Source: Rahnella aceris (lineage in GTDB: Bacteria > Pseudomonadota > Gammaproteobacteria > Enterobacterales > Enterobacteriaceae). Taken from it: a stretch of 64,000 nucleotides of DNA. Below the pieces are notes generated by a model. It did no database searches, was not told where the DNA came from, and was given only the letters and a program-made list of their open reading frames with translations. This document shows positions 1 to 8,760 of the stretch, in pieces. The position numbers and the translations under genes are program-made. Position 1 is the first letter of the stretch. Each line of letters starts with the position of its first letter. The stretch spans positions 1,178,001 through 1,242,000 of the forward strand of contig NZ_JAADJV010000001.1 of assembly GCF_011684115.1 (NCBI RefSeq), given 5' to 3'.

Positions 1-2
1 TG

Positions 3-845
3 ATCTACGCAATGGGCAGCTATGCCAGCGCCAGTTTGCCGATGTTCGGGTATTCGGTTAGTGATCAAACCGGGGATGCGCTATCCCACTACGGTGTGAG
101 GACGCGTTTAGGTGGCCTGACGCAATTTACCGCCGGGGAACTCCAGGCGGTGGGTGGGGCAGCAATATGCACGACCACCGCGGGTGTAGCTTGCCTGGCA
201 GGCGGTTATCTGGCAGCCTCAGGGATAGATACGGCTAATGCAGGCTTTAACACCTTCCTGTCTGGTGTCAACCAGAAAACCAGCGGTGCGTATTTGCTGG
301 AAGGGTTGGGAGTCTCTCCACAGTACTCGGAAGGGATTTACGGCCTGACGCAGGTGGGCGCGGCGGGGATTGGCGGAGTAGGAAAAGCGACGTCAGTTAC
401 TGCCGATGTGGGTGCAAAAGGCGCTGGCAGTGTCACATTCCATGCGGCGGATGATATTCGGTTCTCGCAAAATAGCTTTTCATTCAATAAAACTGACCGA
501 GACACGGGTAAAAATTACACATACGACGATTTGGTACAAAGCATGCGGACTAATGGTTGGAAAGGTGATCCAGTTGACGTCGTTAAAATGCCTGATGGCA
601 AGCTGACTAGCATGGATAACACTCGAATTGCCGCGGCCAGAGAGGCGGGGATCGACGTTAAAGCTAGCGTCCGTGGATTTGATGATCCATTGACGCCAGC
701 TATTCAAGAGGCTAGAGGGTGGCAGAATTTTAATACTTGGGGTGAGGCCATTACTGGTCGTATAAACAAACAGTCAGGGGGGTTTTCTACTTCTAATCCT
801 TACGGTTCAACAGAACCACCACGTATTTCTGGAGGTGCTAAATAA
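3..845 (+). CDS. CdiA-type toxin, C-terminal part (cut by window start)
   Basis: The frame is open to the left edge, so this is the 3' end of a longer gene; the ATG at 12 is probably not the true start. Residues about 1-135 (from ATG 12) are Gly/Ala-rich pretoxin-like sequence as found after the VENN motif of CdiA proteins. The last ~140 residues form the likely toxin: 'IRFSQNS' then 'VVKMPDGKLTSMDNTRIAAA', a pattern seen in polymorphic toxins with a ParB/sulfiredoxin-like fold. Family knowledge: such tips are delivered into neighbouring bacteria by contact-dependent inhibition; nuclease activity here is inference. The stop codon overlaps the next ATG by one base, the usual toxin-immunity coupling. 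The VENN motif and exporter gene would lie left of the window. Confidence 0.7.
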   Translation: MYAMGSYASASLPMFGYSVSDQTGDALSHYGVRTRLGGLTQFTAGELQAVGGAAICTTTAGVACLAGGYLAASGIDTANAGFNTFLSGVNQKTSGAYLLEGLGVSPQYSEGIYGLTQVGAAGIGGVGKATSVTADVGAKGAGSVTFHAADDIRFSQNSFSFNKTDRDTGKNYTYDDLVQSMRTNGWKGDPVDVVKMPDGKLTSMDNTRIAAAREAGIDVKASVRGFDDPLTPAIQEARGWQNFNTWGEAITGRINKQSGGFSTSNPYGSTEPPRISGGAK

Positions 846-1279
846 TGAAGCCTTTTTTGTACGACCTTCCAATTTTACCCAATAGTTTTGAATTCCCTGT
901 TGATTATTTAGATGTGGTTTTAGCTGATGAGTTTTTAGATATAGAGCCTTGGCGGCTTCTATCGAAAGATATGGCGACATCTCTTTTTTATTACAGCTCG
1001 ATGCTTTTGAAGTTTTCGGGGGCTGCCCTGGTTCCCTTTGCAATTATTCAAGATGAGTCAGGGCTGTATAATGATGGCTGGGTTGTTCTTGCTTGTTTTG
1101 ATGGGGGAGGTAAGGATGGCACTACGGGTGTCCGGATTTATGATTATTCAAAACCGAAGTTAAGTCCTTGGGATAATTTGTCTTATTCTGGTTTCTCTGA
1201 ATGGTTTAGTGCTGCCAAAGAAGAGTCTTCCCGCTATAAAGCCGAGCAAGTCGAAGACAAAGACAATGGCTATTCCTGA
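845..1279 (+). CDS. Candidate immunity protein for the preceding CDI toxin
   Basis: A 144-residue acidic, soluble protein with no signal peptide. Its ATG overlaps the toxin stop (TAATG) and a strong ribosome site (GGAGGT, 831-836) lies just upstream inside the toxin gene, so translation is coupled. I do not recognise the family; visible features are an aromatic-rich N-terminal half and a Gly-rich turn near residues 86-90. The role as cognate inhibitor comes only from position, size and AT-rich composition. Its 3' end overlaps the convergent kptA gene by 10 bp. Confidence 0.65.
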   Translation: MKPFLYDLPILPNSFEFPVDYLDVVLADEFLDIEPWRLLSKDMATSLFYYSSMLLKFSGAALVPFAIIQDESGLYNDGWVVLACFDGGGKDGTTGVRIYDYSKPKLSPWDNLSYSGFSEWFSAAKEESSRYKAEQVEDKDNGYS

Positions 1280-1818
1280 TATATGAAAAAATTGGGGACA
1301 TGGTTCGTTAACCATACGCCATTCTCAGCCTGAAAAAAGTTGAATCCCTGTTGGTGCATCCGCAGGGCTTCAACTTTTAGCACCGCAGGCTTTCCATATC
1401 GCTGTCCGACAGCTACGGCTGTGGTTATGTCTTGTGATAGATGCACATGGTGACGTGAACCTGCAATCAATCCTTGCTGAAGAATAGATTCAAGAAAGCG
1501 TGTTGCAGTGCCATGGTAGAGGAATTCTGGCGGTTTTTTCTCCATATGTTGAAGGTTCACGTCTGGTGTTGAATGTCCCTGAACTGCACGAATACGCTGG
1601 CCATCTTCGGAGAGAGTAAAACGTTTCTTATCACTGCTATTTACTACTGTCTGAATTATTGCCTGATCAAGTACGCGGCCTTCTTTCGCCGCGCCGAGAA
1701 TCAAAGAATTGATATCTGCCCAGCCTTCTACATCAAGTTGCAATCCGATGGTGTCAGGTTTATGACGTAAAATATAACTTAGAAATTTACTTATTTCGTT
1801 AAGCATCTTGCTGTCCAT
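1270..1818 (-). CDS. kptA: RNA 2'-phosphotransferase KptA
   Basis: The 182-residue product closely resembles KptA/Tpt1, which removes a 2'-phosphate from RNA using NAD+ and yields ADP-ribose 1'',2''-cyclic phosphate. The N-terminal winged helix carries 'FLSYILRHKP' with the conserved Arg-His pair (R18, H19), followed by 'DKKRF', 'AVQGHS', 'FLYHGT', 'HVHLS' and the C-terminal 'AENGVWLT'. The frame is open upstream to 1890, but E. coli KptA (184 aa) aligns from the Met at 1818, so I use that. It stands alone among CDI modules on the opposite strand, with no obvious tRNA ligase or splicing partner nearby. Function is secure by family; its physiological role in bacteria is uncertain. Confidence 0.9.
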   Translation of the reverse strand: MDSKMLNEISKFLSYILRHKPDTIGLQLDVEGWADINSLILGAAKEGRVLDQAIIQTVVNSSDKKRFTLSEDGQRIRAVQGHSTPDVNLQHMEKKPPEFLYHGTATRFLESILQQGLIAGSRHHVHLSQDITTAVAVGQRYGKPAVLKVEALRMHQQGFNFFQAENGVWLTNHVPNFFIYQE

Positions 1819-1978
1819 GATTGCCCTAATTATGTTTGCCATGGGTGTGATGCCTGAGATATTAGCACACCCAAAACACGTCTCTTCCACGTTTTGTAAT
1901 GCACACTGAATAGACGTCCCTGCCCATAATTCTGCATAATCCCAACATCCAAATTAAATCTTCAAACTCCGTCAGACG

Positions 1979-4900
1979 TTGACTTTAAAAAACATCGCTG
2001 GCGCACTCAAAATCCTGCTGAACGAATGGTCTTCGAGATCTGTCGGAGACCACGCAGGCAGCGCCGTGACCGCCAAAGGCGACGCCATGCTGGCGGCAGT
2101 TAATGACATCAACCTCAACACGATGGACAAGAGCAGCCATCAGACCAGCGGCAAAAATCAGGCTGACAGCAACAACGCCACCCGCACGGTGGTGAGCAGC
2201 GGCGGCGACCTGACGCTGAGCGCCGGGCGCGACCTTAACTCGCAGGCGGCGCAACTCACCGCCGACCTCAACGCCTCACTCAGCGCCGGTCGCGACGTCA
2301 ACCTGAACGCGCAGCAGACCAGCACCTACAGCGAAACCCACGGCAGTAAAAGCGTGAGTATCCGCGAGAATGTGGGGCAGGAAGGGACAGCGGTGGTCAG
2401 CGGCGTAAGCACCAGCATTGCCGCCGGGCGTGACATTACGACACAGGCCGCGCAAGTACAGGCCACCGGCGACCTGGCCCTGAACGCCGGGCGGGATGTG
2501 AATATCACCACCGCACAGGAAAGCCAGTACAGCTACGACGAAAAAACCAAAACCAAAAAACACCTGTTCTCCGGCACGACCACGCATACCGTTGCAGAGG
2601 ACTATGCCACCACAGAGAAAGCCTCACAGCTGAGTGGCAATAAAGTCTCCGTTGTCGCCGGGCAGGACCTGACGGTGAAAGGTTCGTCCGTGGTCGGTGA
2701 CGGGGATGTGACGCTGAAAGCGGGGAAAGACCTCAGCATTACCGCCGCCACAGAGGAACAGTCCAGCTACCGGCTGAGTGAGAAAAAAACCAGCGGCATG
2801 TTCAGCGGAGGCGGTCTGGGCGTGACGTTCGGCAGCAAATCCTCGCGTCAGCAAATCAATCAGGACGGCACCACCCAGAGCCAGAGCAGCAGTGCCGTCG
2901 GCAGCACCGGCGGCAACGTGAATCTGATTGCCGGTGAACAGGCGCATATCGGTGGCTCGGATGTGAACGCTAAAAATGACGTCAACATCGTCGGCGGCTC
3001 GGTCACGGTTGACCCCGGCAATGACATGCTGACCCGCAAACAAATCTACGAGCAGAAACAAAGCGGCCTGACGGTCTCGCTGTCGAGCCCGGTGACGGAT
3101 GCGCTGTTGTCGCTCACCAGCATTGCCAAACAGGCCTCACAGACCGGCGACGGCCGAATGAAAGCACTGTATGGCGTGCAGGCGGTGGAGCAGGGCTGGA
3201 TGTCCTCGATGGACGGGACCGCAACGCAGGCGTCTCAGTTGATGAATGGCAAAGTGGATGGCAACCTGGTCCAGTTGCAGGTCAATATCGGTGCGAGTAA
3301 AAGTAAATCCACTTCCGAACTGGAACAAAATCAGGTCACTGGCAGCACGATTACCGGTGGACGTAATGTTGCCATCGTTTCGACAGGTGCCAATGGGCAA
3401 AGCGGTGATATCACTATCACCGGCAGCGGTGTGACGGGAAATAAAGTCACGCTTGCTGCGCAGAACGATCTGCTATTGCAGGCCGCGACGAATAACAGCA
3501 AACAGACGAGTAAAGACAGTTCAAACGGCTGGAGTGTCGGCGCGCATATCTCACTGGGTAAGGAAACCGGCATTGGGGTACAGGGTAATGGGTATGCTGC
3601 GAAAGGTTCCTCGGACGGTGAAACGACGGAATACGTCAATACCCGCGTAAATGCCAAAGATAACCTGATTTTAAGCAGCGGGCGTGACACCGTACTCTCC
3701 GGAGCGCAGGCGCTGGGCGATAAAATCACGGCAAATATCGGGCGTGATTTGACGCTCACCAGTCAGCAGGATACCGACGACTACCAGAGTAAACAGCAGA
3801 GCATCAGCGGTGGATTCAGCTTCACCTTTGGGTCGATGACCGGCTCTGCTTCCCTGAGTATGAGCAAGTCTAAAACCCAAAGTGAATACGCCAGCGTGGG
3901 CGACCAGAGCGGGCTGTTTGCGGGCAATCAGGGTTATGACATCTACGTCGGTGACCATACACAACTGAACGGTGCCGTGATTGCCTCGACCGCTGATGCG
4001 GCCAATAACAGTCTGAATACAGGGACGCTGGGCTGGGACGATATCCAGAACAAGGCAAACTACAGTGCCAGCAGCGTTGGGGTCAGCGCCGGTTTCTCAT
4101 CCAGTAAAGACCAGGGGGACGTGCGGCACAATGCAGGGGGTGTGCTGCCGGTGATGACCAATGCCAGCGGCAGCGCATCGGGCACCACCCGTTCAGCGGT
4201 TGCTGATGGCAGCATTACGGTGCGTGATACCGGCCAGCAAACGCAGGATGTGAGTACGCTGAGCCGTGATACGGAGAACGCCAACGGGCATATCGATAAA
4301 ATTTTCGACAAGCAGAAAATAGAAGAAAATCAGGCCGTGGCGCAGGCTATCAGCCAGGTGGGCGTCCAGACGATGCAGAACGTGGTCATGCAGGCGCAGG
4401 TGAATGCACGAAGTGACGCGCTCGCAAGATTGTCAGGCACGGCGGAGTACAATAAAGCTTCACCTGCAGACCAGCAGAAAATGCTGGAGAACTCGCCGGA
4501 ATACATTGCAGCAGAACAAAAGTATGGTATCGGCAGCCCGTTCTGGACGGCGGGCACGGCGATATCAGGCGCGCTGGCAGGCTTAACCGGTGGCGACATG
4601 AGCCAGGCGCTGGCGGGCGGGCTGGCCCCTTATCTGTCCCTGGCCGTGAAGGCGGCGACCACAGACGCCAAAGGCAACGTTAACGAAGTCGAAAATATCA
4701 CCGGGCATGCGCTTGCCGGCGCAGTGGTCGCCTATCTGCAGGGCGGTTCTGTGTCGGGCGGTGCAGCCGGGGCCGCGACCGGTGAACTGGCTGCGCAGTT
4801 GATTGCGAAAGAGCTGTATCCGGGAGTAAAACCGGAAAACCTGACGAATGATCAAAAAGCGAATGTCAGCGCACTGAGCACGCTGGCGGCCGGTCTGGCG

Positions 4901-5501
4901 GGTGGCGTGGCCGGTAATTCGTCTGTGGCTGCGGGGACGGGTGCGGTTGCCGGGAAAACGGCAGTTGAGAATAATGCGGAGAGTGACCTTAGCAAATTCG
5001 AAAAGGATGCAGAAGAGTTAAGGAAAAAGGAGAATGAGATATTTGGTGGGCTTCCTGACACTGAAAATCCTGAGCTGACACATAACGTAGTAAGTCCAGG
5101 GTCCAGGATTAGGAGTAGGTGTTGGGATTGGTGCAACAGGAACAGGCAAAAACGGGGGTGGAGTGAATGGCGGAGGAACTTCAACACCTAAAGTACCGAC
5201 TAACTTGCAACCTTTCACAAACCCGGCACAAGGTCCTGTAATCCCCTCGGACTGGGTGAGCAAACCAGGTAGAGTAACCGGAAGCATAATTTATTATCCT
5301 CCTGGTACTGACCCGAGTAACCCTGGCAGCTCGTATATTAGAGTTATGCCGCCTGGCTCAACTCCGGTACCTGGGTTAGAAAATGGTTATTGGATATCGG
5401 TCAAAAATGGTCAGCCGACGAATCCTGCCACAGGCGGTACCGGCACTCGTGGGGAAACGCACATTCCATTACCAACAGAGACGATGCCACCAAAAAGATG
5501 A
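1979..5501 (+). pseudogene. 5'-truncated, frameshifted cdiA/filamentous haemagglutinin fragment
   Basis: The frame opens at 1958 after a TAA; the only early start is TTG at 1979, and signal peptide, TPS secretion domain and most of the stalk are missing. Residues about 30-830 are haemagglutinin-type repeats ('NDINLNT', 'GRDLNSQAAQ', 'GGDLTLSAGRD', 'GSKSSR'). Residues about 860-1000 are the Ala/Gly-rich pretoxin region ending in VENN at 4964-4975. The frame is then lost at a perfect 7-bp duplication (5094-5107) and ends falsely at 5191. Removing one copy restores 'SPGLGVGVGIGATGTGKN' and a toxin tip running to TGA 5499-5501 with the ending 'GETHIPLPTETMPPKR'. The repaired product would be about 1171 residues. 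Without the export domain it cannot be secreted; it may serve as a recombination donor. Confidence 0.8.
5094..5107 (+). repeat. Perfect 7-bp tandem duplication (GTCCAGG x2) disrupting a CDI toxin
   Basis: GTCCAGG occurs twice back to back at 5094-5100 and 5101-5107. Seven bases shift the frame by one. With a single copy, the upstream frame 2 continues as S-P-G-L-G-V-G into the downstream toxin frame with no stop until 5499. With two copies the protein runs into an out-of-frame Arg-rich tail and stops at 5191. The lesion is seen directly; whether it is fixed, reversible or an assembly artefact cannot be told from sequence. Confidence 0.85.
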
Positions 5502-5508
5502 GGTAGCA

Positions 5509-5865
5509 ATGATTAGTAAAGATGAACTTCATGAGTTTGAGCACTCTATATTTACCGGAATAACAGTTGGAATTGGGTCTATGATTTTATTATTTTCGTC
5601 TAGTACCCGAGTATTGATCCAATGCCCATTCCTATGCGGTCGAAATGAACGGTCACATTTAGGTCATGGAGAAAATATAGAAACAAGTAATTTACTTTTT
5701 CCTCTTCTTAATCATGAGGTTAAAAATTGCTCACTCCTGGGTAATAAAAGATTGAATTTATGCTTTGACGATGGAAGTTATATATGCATAACTCCAGAAA
5801 ATAACGGGTTAGAATCTTATGTAATTACGACTAGCCAAGGTGATTATCCGATAATTACTTACTGA
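5509..5865 (+). CDS. Candidate immunity protein (cognate to the frameshifted toxin)
   Basis: A 118-residue product starting at ATG 5509, seven bases after the toxin stop, with GAGGTA as ribosome site. A longer reading of the frame from 5383 lies inside the toxin in another frame and is rejected. The protein has a short hydrophobic stretch near residues 15-30 ('ITVGIGSMILLF') and several cysteines; the second half ('LNLCFDDGSYICITPENNG') looks like a small beta-rich domain. Family not recognised; the immunity role rests on position directly after the toxin tip and low GC content. Confidence 0.6.
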   Translation: MISKDELHEFEHSIFTGITVGIGSMILLFSSSTRVLIQCPFLCGRNERSHLGHGENIETSNLLFPLLNHEVKNCSLLGNKRLNLCFDDGSYICITPENNGLESYVITTSQGDYPIITY

Positions 5866-5945
5866 TTAATAACCTAAGCCAAGTCGTCGGAAGAGCCTGT
5901 GCATGCCTTCACTGTTGAATGAAGGTTCTGAAAGTGAGGTGTGAA

Positions 5946-6353
5946 ATGACTAGTGAACGAGAGGCTTTAGAAAAAATTCTGGGCGGAAAAATTGAGCAAT
6001 CGGACTCTCGAAGTGTACCTGGTGTTACGGTTGTTGATGGGCAGCAAGTTGTTTATTTTTCGGATGATGGGAAAAACAAATTCCGAAAACAATTTAATAA
6101 CGTAACGTGCTTTTCTGAACCTCCGAATGCCGTTCGAGGTGGGGTAAATGATCGAGGGTGCAAAGTCACCCCGCCCTCGGGTCCTCTTTTTCACGCGATT
6201 TCCTATCATGGTGATCTTAACGGTTGGAAAAAAGATATTGAGATAGGGGCAAATGGCCTTGCTCTATTACTCGCTCAAATCGAAGGTGAACAATTTGTTA
6301 TTTCTGATGGGCGCTCGTTCCCTCTATCAGATTGTAAAATAGAGTTTTCTTGA
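5946..6353 (+). CDS. Small immunity-like protein of unknown family
   Basis: A 135-residue soluble protein. The start at 5946 is chosen over an upstream ATG at 5919 because GAGGT (5936-5940) lies five bases before it. The sequence contains 'VPGVTVVDGQQVVYFSDD' and a C-terminal 'FVISDGRSFPLSDCKIEF'. I do not recognise it. It stands 80 bp after the previous immunity gene with no toxin directly upstream, so it could be an orphan immunity gene or an accessory gene of the CDI cluster. Confidence 0.5.
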   Translation: MTSEREALEKILGGKIEQSDSRSVPGVTVVDGQQVVYFSDDGKNKFRKQFNNVTCFSEPPNAVRGGVNDRGCKVTPPSGPLFHAISYHGDLNGWKKDIEIGANGLALLLAQIEGEQFVISDGRSFPLSDCKIEFS

Positions 6354-6661
6354 TGGTTAGGCGCCTCAATCGCTTTTTTGCCATGTCTCCTGACCAAGGT
6401 TTTTAGGGCTAATCAGCCTGATGTGAAGGGAAATGGTTTCGGAGGTGCCAAAAAATCAACCAATTGCCTATTTTCTGACTCGGAATCCGGATTTTAGGCG
6501 CACAGTTCCTGAGTTTGTCCCCGCAACCATTCTTTTGCATCACTGATGCAGCCTGTCTGACGGCAATTTTGTTACCCACGTATCCCCGCTAGGGCGCCGA
6601 AAAACGTAGTCGTTCACCACAAAGAATGGCAGATATGGATTAATGAATAGTATACAACTTA
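6354..6661 (+). other. Non-coding or decayed stretch between CDI modules
   Basis: No intact gene is seen. Two short open tails may be relics of toxin ends. One (about 6411-6500) reads 'ANQPDVKGNGFGGAKKS' and stops. The other (6606-6650) reads 'VVVHHKEWQIWINE' and stops 11 bases before the broken cdiI, where a toxin end would be expected. Both assignments are weak. Confidence 0.3.
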
Positions 6662-6959
6662 ATGAATATTAAAGAAAAATACCCTTATTTATCATATTTA
6701 TTAAGGTTCTACCTTAACTAAGATTTTGAGGTGCTGTTTGGTAATGCGAATGAAAGATTGGCAGCATATAAGGCTACTGAGACTGCGGAAGAGCGGCAGC
6801 AGATGAAAGCAGAGATAGATTATTTGCTGGCACTTTCTCTATCAGAAGATGAATTACAGGACATACTGCTTAACAAAATTGATTGTAACTATTATTACCC
6901 ATAACGAATGGCGTTCTTCGGAAAAATGGCTGAAACACATATATAAACAAATGAACTGA
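6662..6959 (+). pseudogene. Broken CdiI-family immunity gene
   Basis: Translation from ATG 6662 gives 'MNIKEKYPYLSYLLRFYLN', an in-frame TAA, then 'DFEVLFGNANERLAAYKA', 'AEIDYLLALSLSEDELQDIL' and 'KIDCNYYYP', then another TAA. A +1 shift near 6898-6903 restores 'NEWRSSEKWLKHIYKQMN' and a TGA at 6957-6959. The composite resembles the CDI immunity family with 'YPYL..YFLGAYFNQDFE' and 'YLLAL..SEEEL' blocks; the first stop is most simply a CAA-to-TAA change at the conserved Gln before Asp-Phe. Two independent lesions mean the gene is dead. A strong terminator follows at once. Confidence 0.75.
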
Positions 6960-6960
6960 A

Positions 6961-6991
6961 AAGATCCCGGCCAAGTTGCCGGGATCTTTTT
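6961..6991 (+). terminator. Rho-independent terminator after broken cdiI
   Basis: An 11-bp perfect stem AAGATCCCGGC / GCCGGGATCTT with a 6-base loop is followed by a T-run. It closes the broken immunity gene just before the next module. A similar GATCCCGG-type hairpin ends the next module at 8331. Confidence 0.85.
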
Positions 6992-7088
6992 ATCAATTAC
7001 TCAGCAGGCCTGATCACCAGTTGCCCCGTTCTACGCTAATGGTAACCGGCGTATCAGCGGAGCGCTTGCCGGGCTCACCGGTGGCGAT

Positions 7089-8063
7089 ATGGGACAGGCT
7101 CTGGCGGGCGGGCTGGCACCTTATCTGTCTCAGGAGGTAAAAAAAGTCACGGGGGACAGCGCTGTCGCTAACACCGTTGGGCATGCATTGGCCGGGGCTG
7201 TGACAGCCTATATTCAGGGTGGCTCAGTGACGGGCGGCGCAGCAGGCGGTGCTGCGGGAGAATTAGCTGCGAAAATCATCATCAGTGCATTTTACCCCAA
7301 TACCAAACCAGAAGACCTGACGGAGGAGCAGAAGGCAAATGTCAGCGCATTAAGTACATTAGCTGCCGGTCTGGCGGGTGGTGTGGCCGGGAATTCGTCA
7401 TTGGCAAGCGTGCAAGGGGCGATTGCTGGGAAGACGGCAGTGGAGAATAATGCACTTAGTAGTCTTGGGGACGTTTTTGGTAGCCAAGGTAGTAAGTATT
7501 TTGAAGGTGCAGCCTCTTTAGAAAAAGAGCTTTTGCAAGATCCCAATCTGACGGATCAAGAAAAACAGAAAATCCGTGACCAATATATAAAAGGTGATCT
7601 ACCTGAGGATGTTATCAAGGCTATCTTGGAAAATAATCCAGGATCAGACACTGTGATGTCATTATTGAATGCAAAAAATCCAGAAGATTATGCGTTAGCA
7701 TTATTAAGTACATTACCAGCTGAGCGAGCATTAGCCTTAATTGGGAAATTTGCAAAAGCTGCTCCAAAAACTGGTGTCTTTAATATAGCTGAACGAGTTT
7801 ACGATCAACTAAATGACCCAAGGTTGGGGAGTTTGTCTGGGAAATTTAACGCTGCAGACCTGCAAAAGCTTGTTAACAACCCCGATGCGGTACGTGTTTA
7901 TGATGCAAGAAGCGGTCATATCAATGTAATACAAACCGTTGATGGAAAGCTTTTGCGAATTACTGTACCAAATAATGAAATGAAGATAATATCTGTCGGT
8001 CCTATCAGGCCAAACCAAGTGAAAAATCTTATCGAGAAAGGTTCTTTTGTTCCTTTACCTTGA
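7089..8063 (+). CDS. Orphan CdiA C-terminal module (pretoxin, VENN and toxin)
   Basis: The frame is open from about 7023 and shares homology with the first cdiA fragment from 'ISGALAGLTGGD' onward, so this is a displaced C-terminus whose upstream part is missing; ATG 7089 is only the first available start. Residues 1-117 are the pretoxin region, with VENN at 7440-7451. The variable part (about residues 122-324) has a charged helical stretch, then a compact C-terminal domain: 'RVYDARSGHINVIQTVDGKL', 'LRITVPNNEMKIISVGPIRP', 'NQVKNLIEKG'. The strand pattern and Arg/His content recall small RNase toxins of the barnase/EndoU/colicin-like (BECR) group; this is inference. It probably acts only after recombination onto a full cdiA. 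Confidence 0.65.
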   Translation: MGQALAGGLAPYLSQEVKKVTGDSAVANTVGHALAGAVTAYIQGGSVTGGAAGGAAGELAAKIIISAFYPNTKPEDLTEEQKANVSALSTLAAGLAGGVAGNSSLASVQGAIAGKTAVENNALSSLGDVFGSQGSKYFEGAASLEKELLQDPNLTDQEKQKIRDQYIKGDLPEDVIKAILENNPGSDTVMSLLNAKNPEDYALALLSTLPAERALALIGKFAKAAPKTGVFNIAERVYDQLNDPRLGSLSGKFNAADLQKLVNNPDAVRVYDARSGHINVIQTVDGKLLRITVPNNEMKIISVGPIRPNQVKNLIEKGSFVPLP

Positions 8064-8069
8064 GGCGCA

Positions 8070-8324
8070 ATGAGTATGGCAAAAATACATATTGAAGAAA
8101 TACAAAAATATCTTGCGGCACGAGGTGAAAAAGATGCATTACCTCATGTGAACAACGGAGAGGGTTATTTCCTTGAAATCCGATTTGATGATCAAACGCT
8201 GAAGGCTTCACACTGTGTAGATGAGGAGCTCAAAAACAAAGTTATTACGGCTGATTGTCCTTACGGAGCGGTGACAATTATTTTTGGTGAAGACGGGCAA
8301 CTTGTATCTTTAGATTTAAGTTGA
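8070..8324 (+). CDS. Candidate immunity protein for the orphan module
   Basis: An 84-residue acidic protein beginning six bases after the toxin stop, with GAGGC as ribosome site; a second Met lies two codons in (8076) but has poorer spacing. Visible features are an N-terminal helix and a 'FLEIRFDDQTLKAS' strand pair. No signal peptide or membrane segment. Family not recognised; the role as cognate inhibitor is inferred from position, size and acidity opposite a basic toxin. Confidence 0.6.
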   Translation: MSMAKIHIEEIQKYLAARGEKDALPHVNNGEGYFLEIRFDDQTLKASHCVDEELKNKVITADCPYGAVTIIFGEDGQLVSLDLS

Positions 8325-8330
8325 TTACTC

Positions 8331-8358
8331 AATCCCGGCCATCGATCCGGGATTTTAC
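8331..8358 (+). terminator. Rho-independent terminator after the orphan toxin-immunity pair
   Basis: The stem AATCCCGG / CCGGGATT with an 8-base loop is followed by TTTA. It ends the 7089-8324 module. Confidence 0.7.
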
Positions 8359-8523
8359 TTTATATCCTCAGCGGTTCAGCTCTGGCAGGATAACCAGTCG
8401 TTCGCGCACAGCAACAACAATCACTGTGACCACGCTGAATCAGCCGCCGAGTCGCCGAACTTGATGTCCGCCTCTCACGAATCGCATCCCAGACTGCTCA
8501 AGGGAAAGTAGAGATCATTCACG

Positions 8524-8760
8524 ATGCTCTCATTGACGGGTGGACTGCTGGGCCTAATCATCGGAGCCGCGCTGGGACTGACTGGCGCTGGTGTTCGGCC
8601 TCGGCATGGACATACGTCATGCAACGCCTGTGGCGCTGCTCGCCGTGGGCGTTGCAGCGACCCTGGGTGCTTTGCGGGGATTGCGCAAGGGAGTTGTTCG
8701 GTATAGAGCAGCAATGATGCTGGCTGCTGCTGGCGCCGTGACGGCTCCGCTACTCAATGG
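8524..8760 (+). pseudogene. Fragment of a TauE/SafE (TSUP) permease gene
   Basis: Two frames join to give a TSUP-like N-terminus: 'MLSLTGGLLGLIIGAALGLT' and 'GAG' in the first frame, then after a shift near 8590 'VFGLGMDIRHATPVALLAVG' and 'TLGALRGLRKGVVRYRAAMM' in the second. The loop that normally joins these (GAGGGI..P) is missing, so a small deletion caused the shift. TSUP proteins are membrane carriers for sulfite, sulfoacetate and related anions. The segment is visibly more GC-rich than the AT-rich immunity genes beside it, suggesting a separate foreign origin. It cannot encode a working transporter. Confidence 0.6.
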
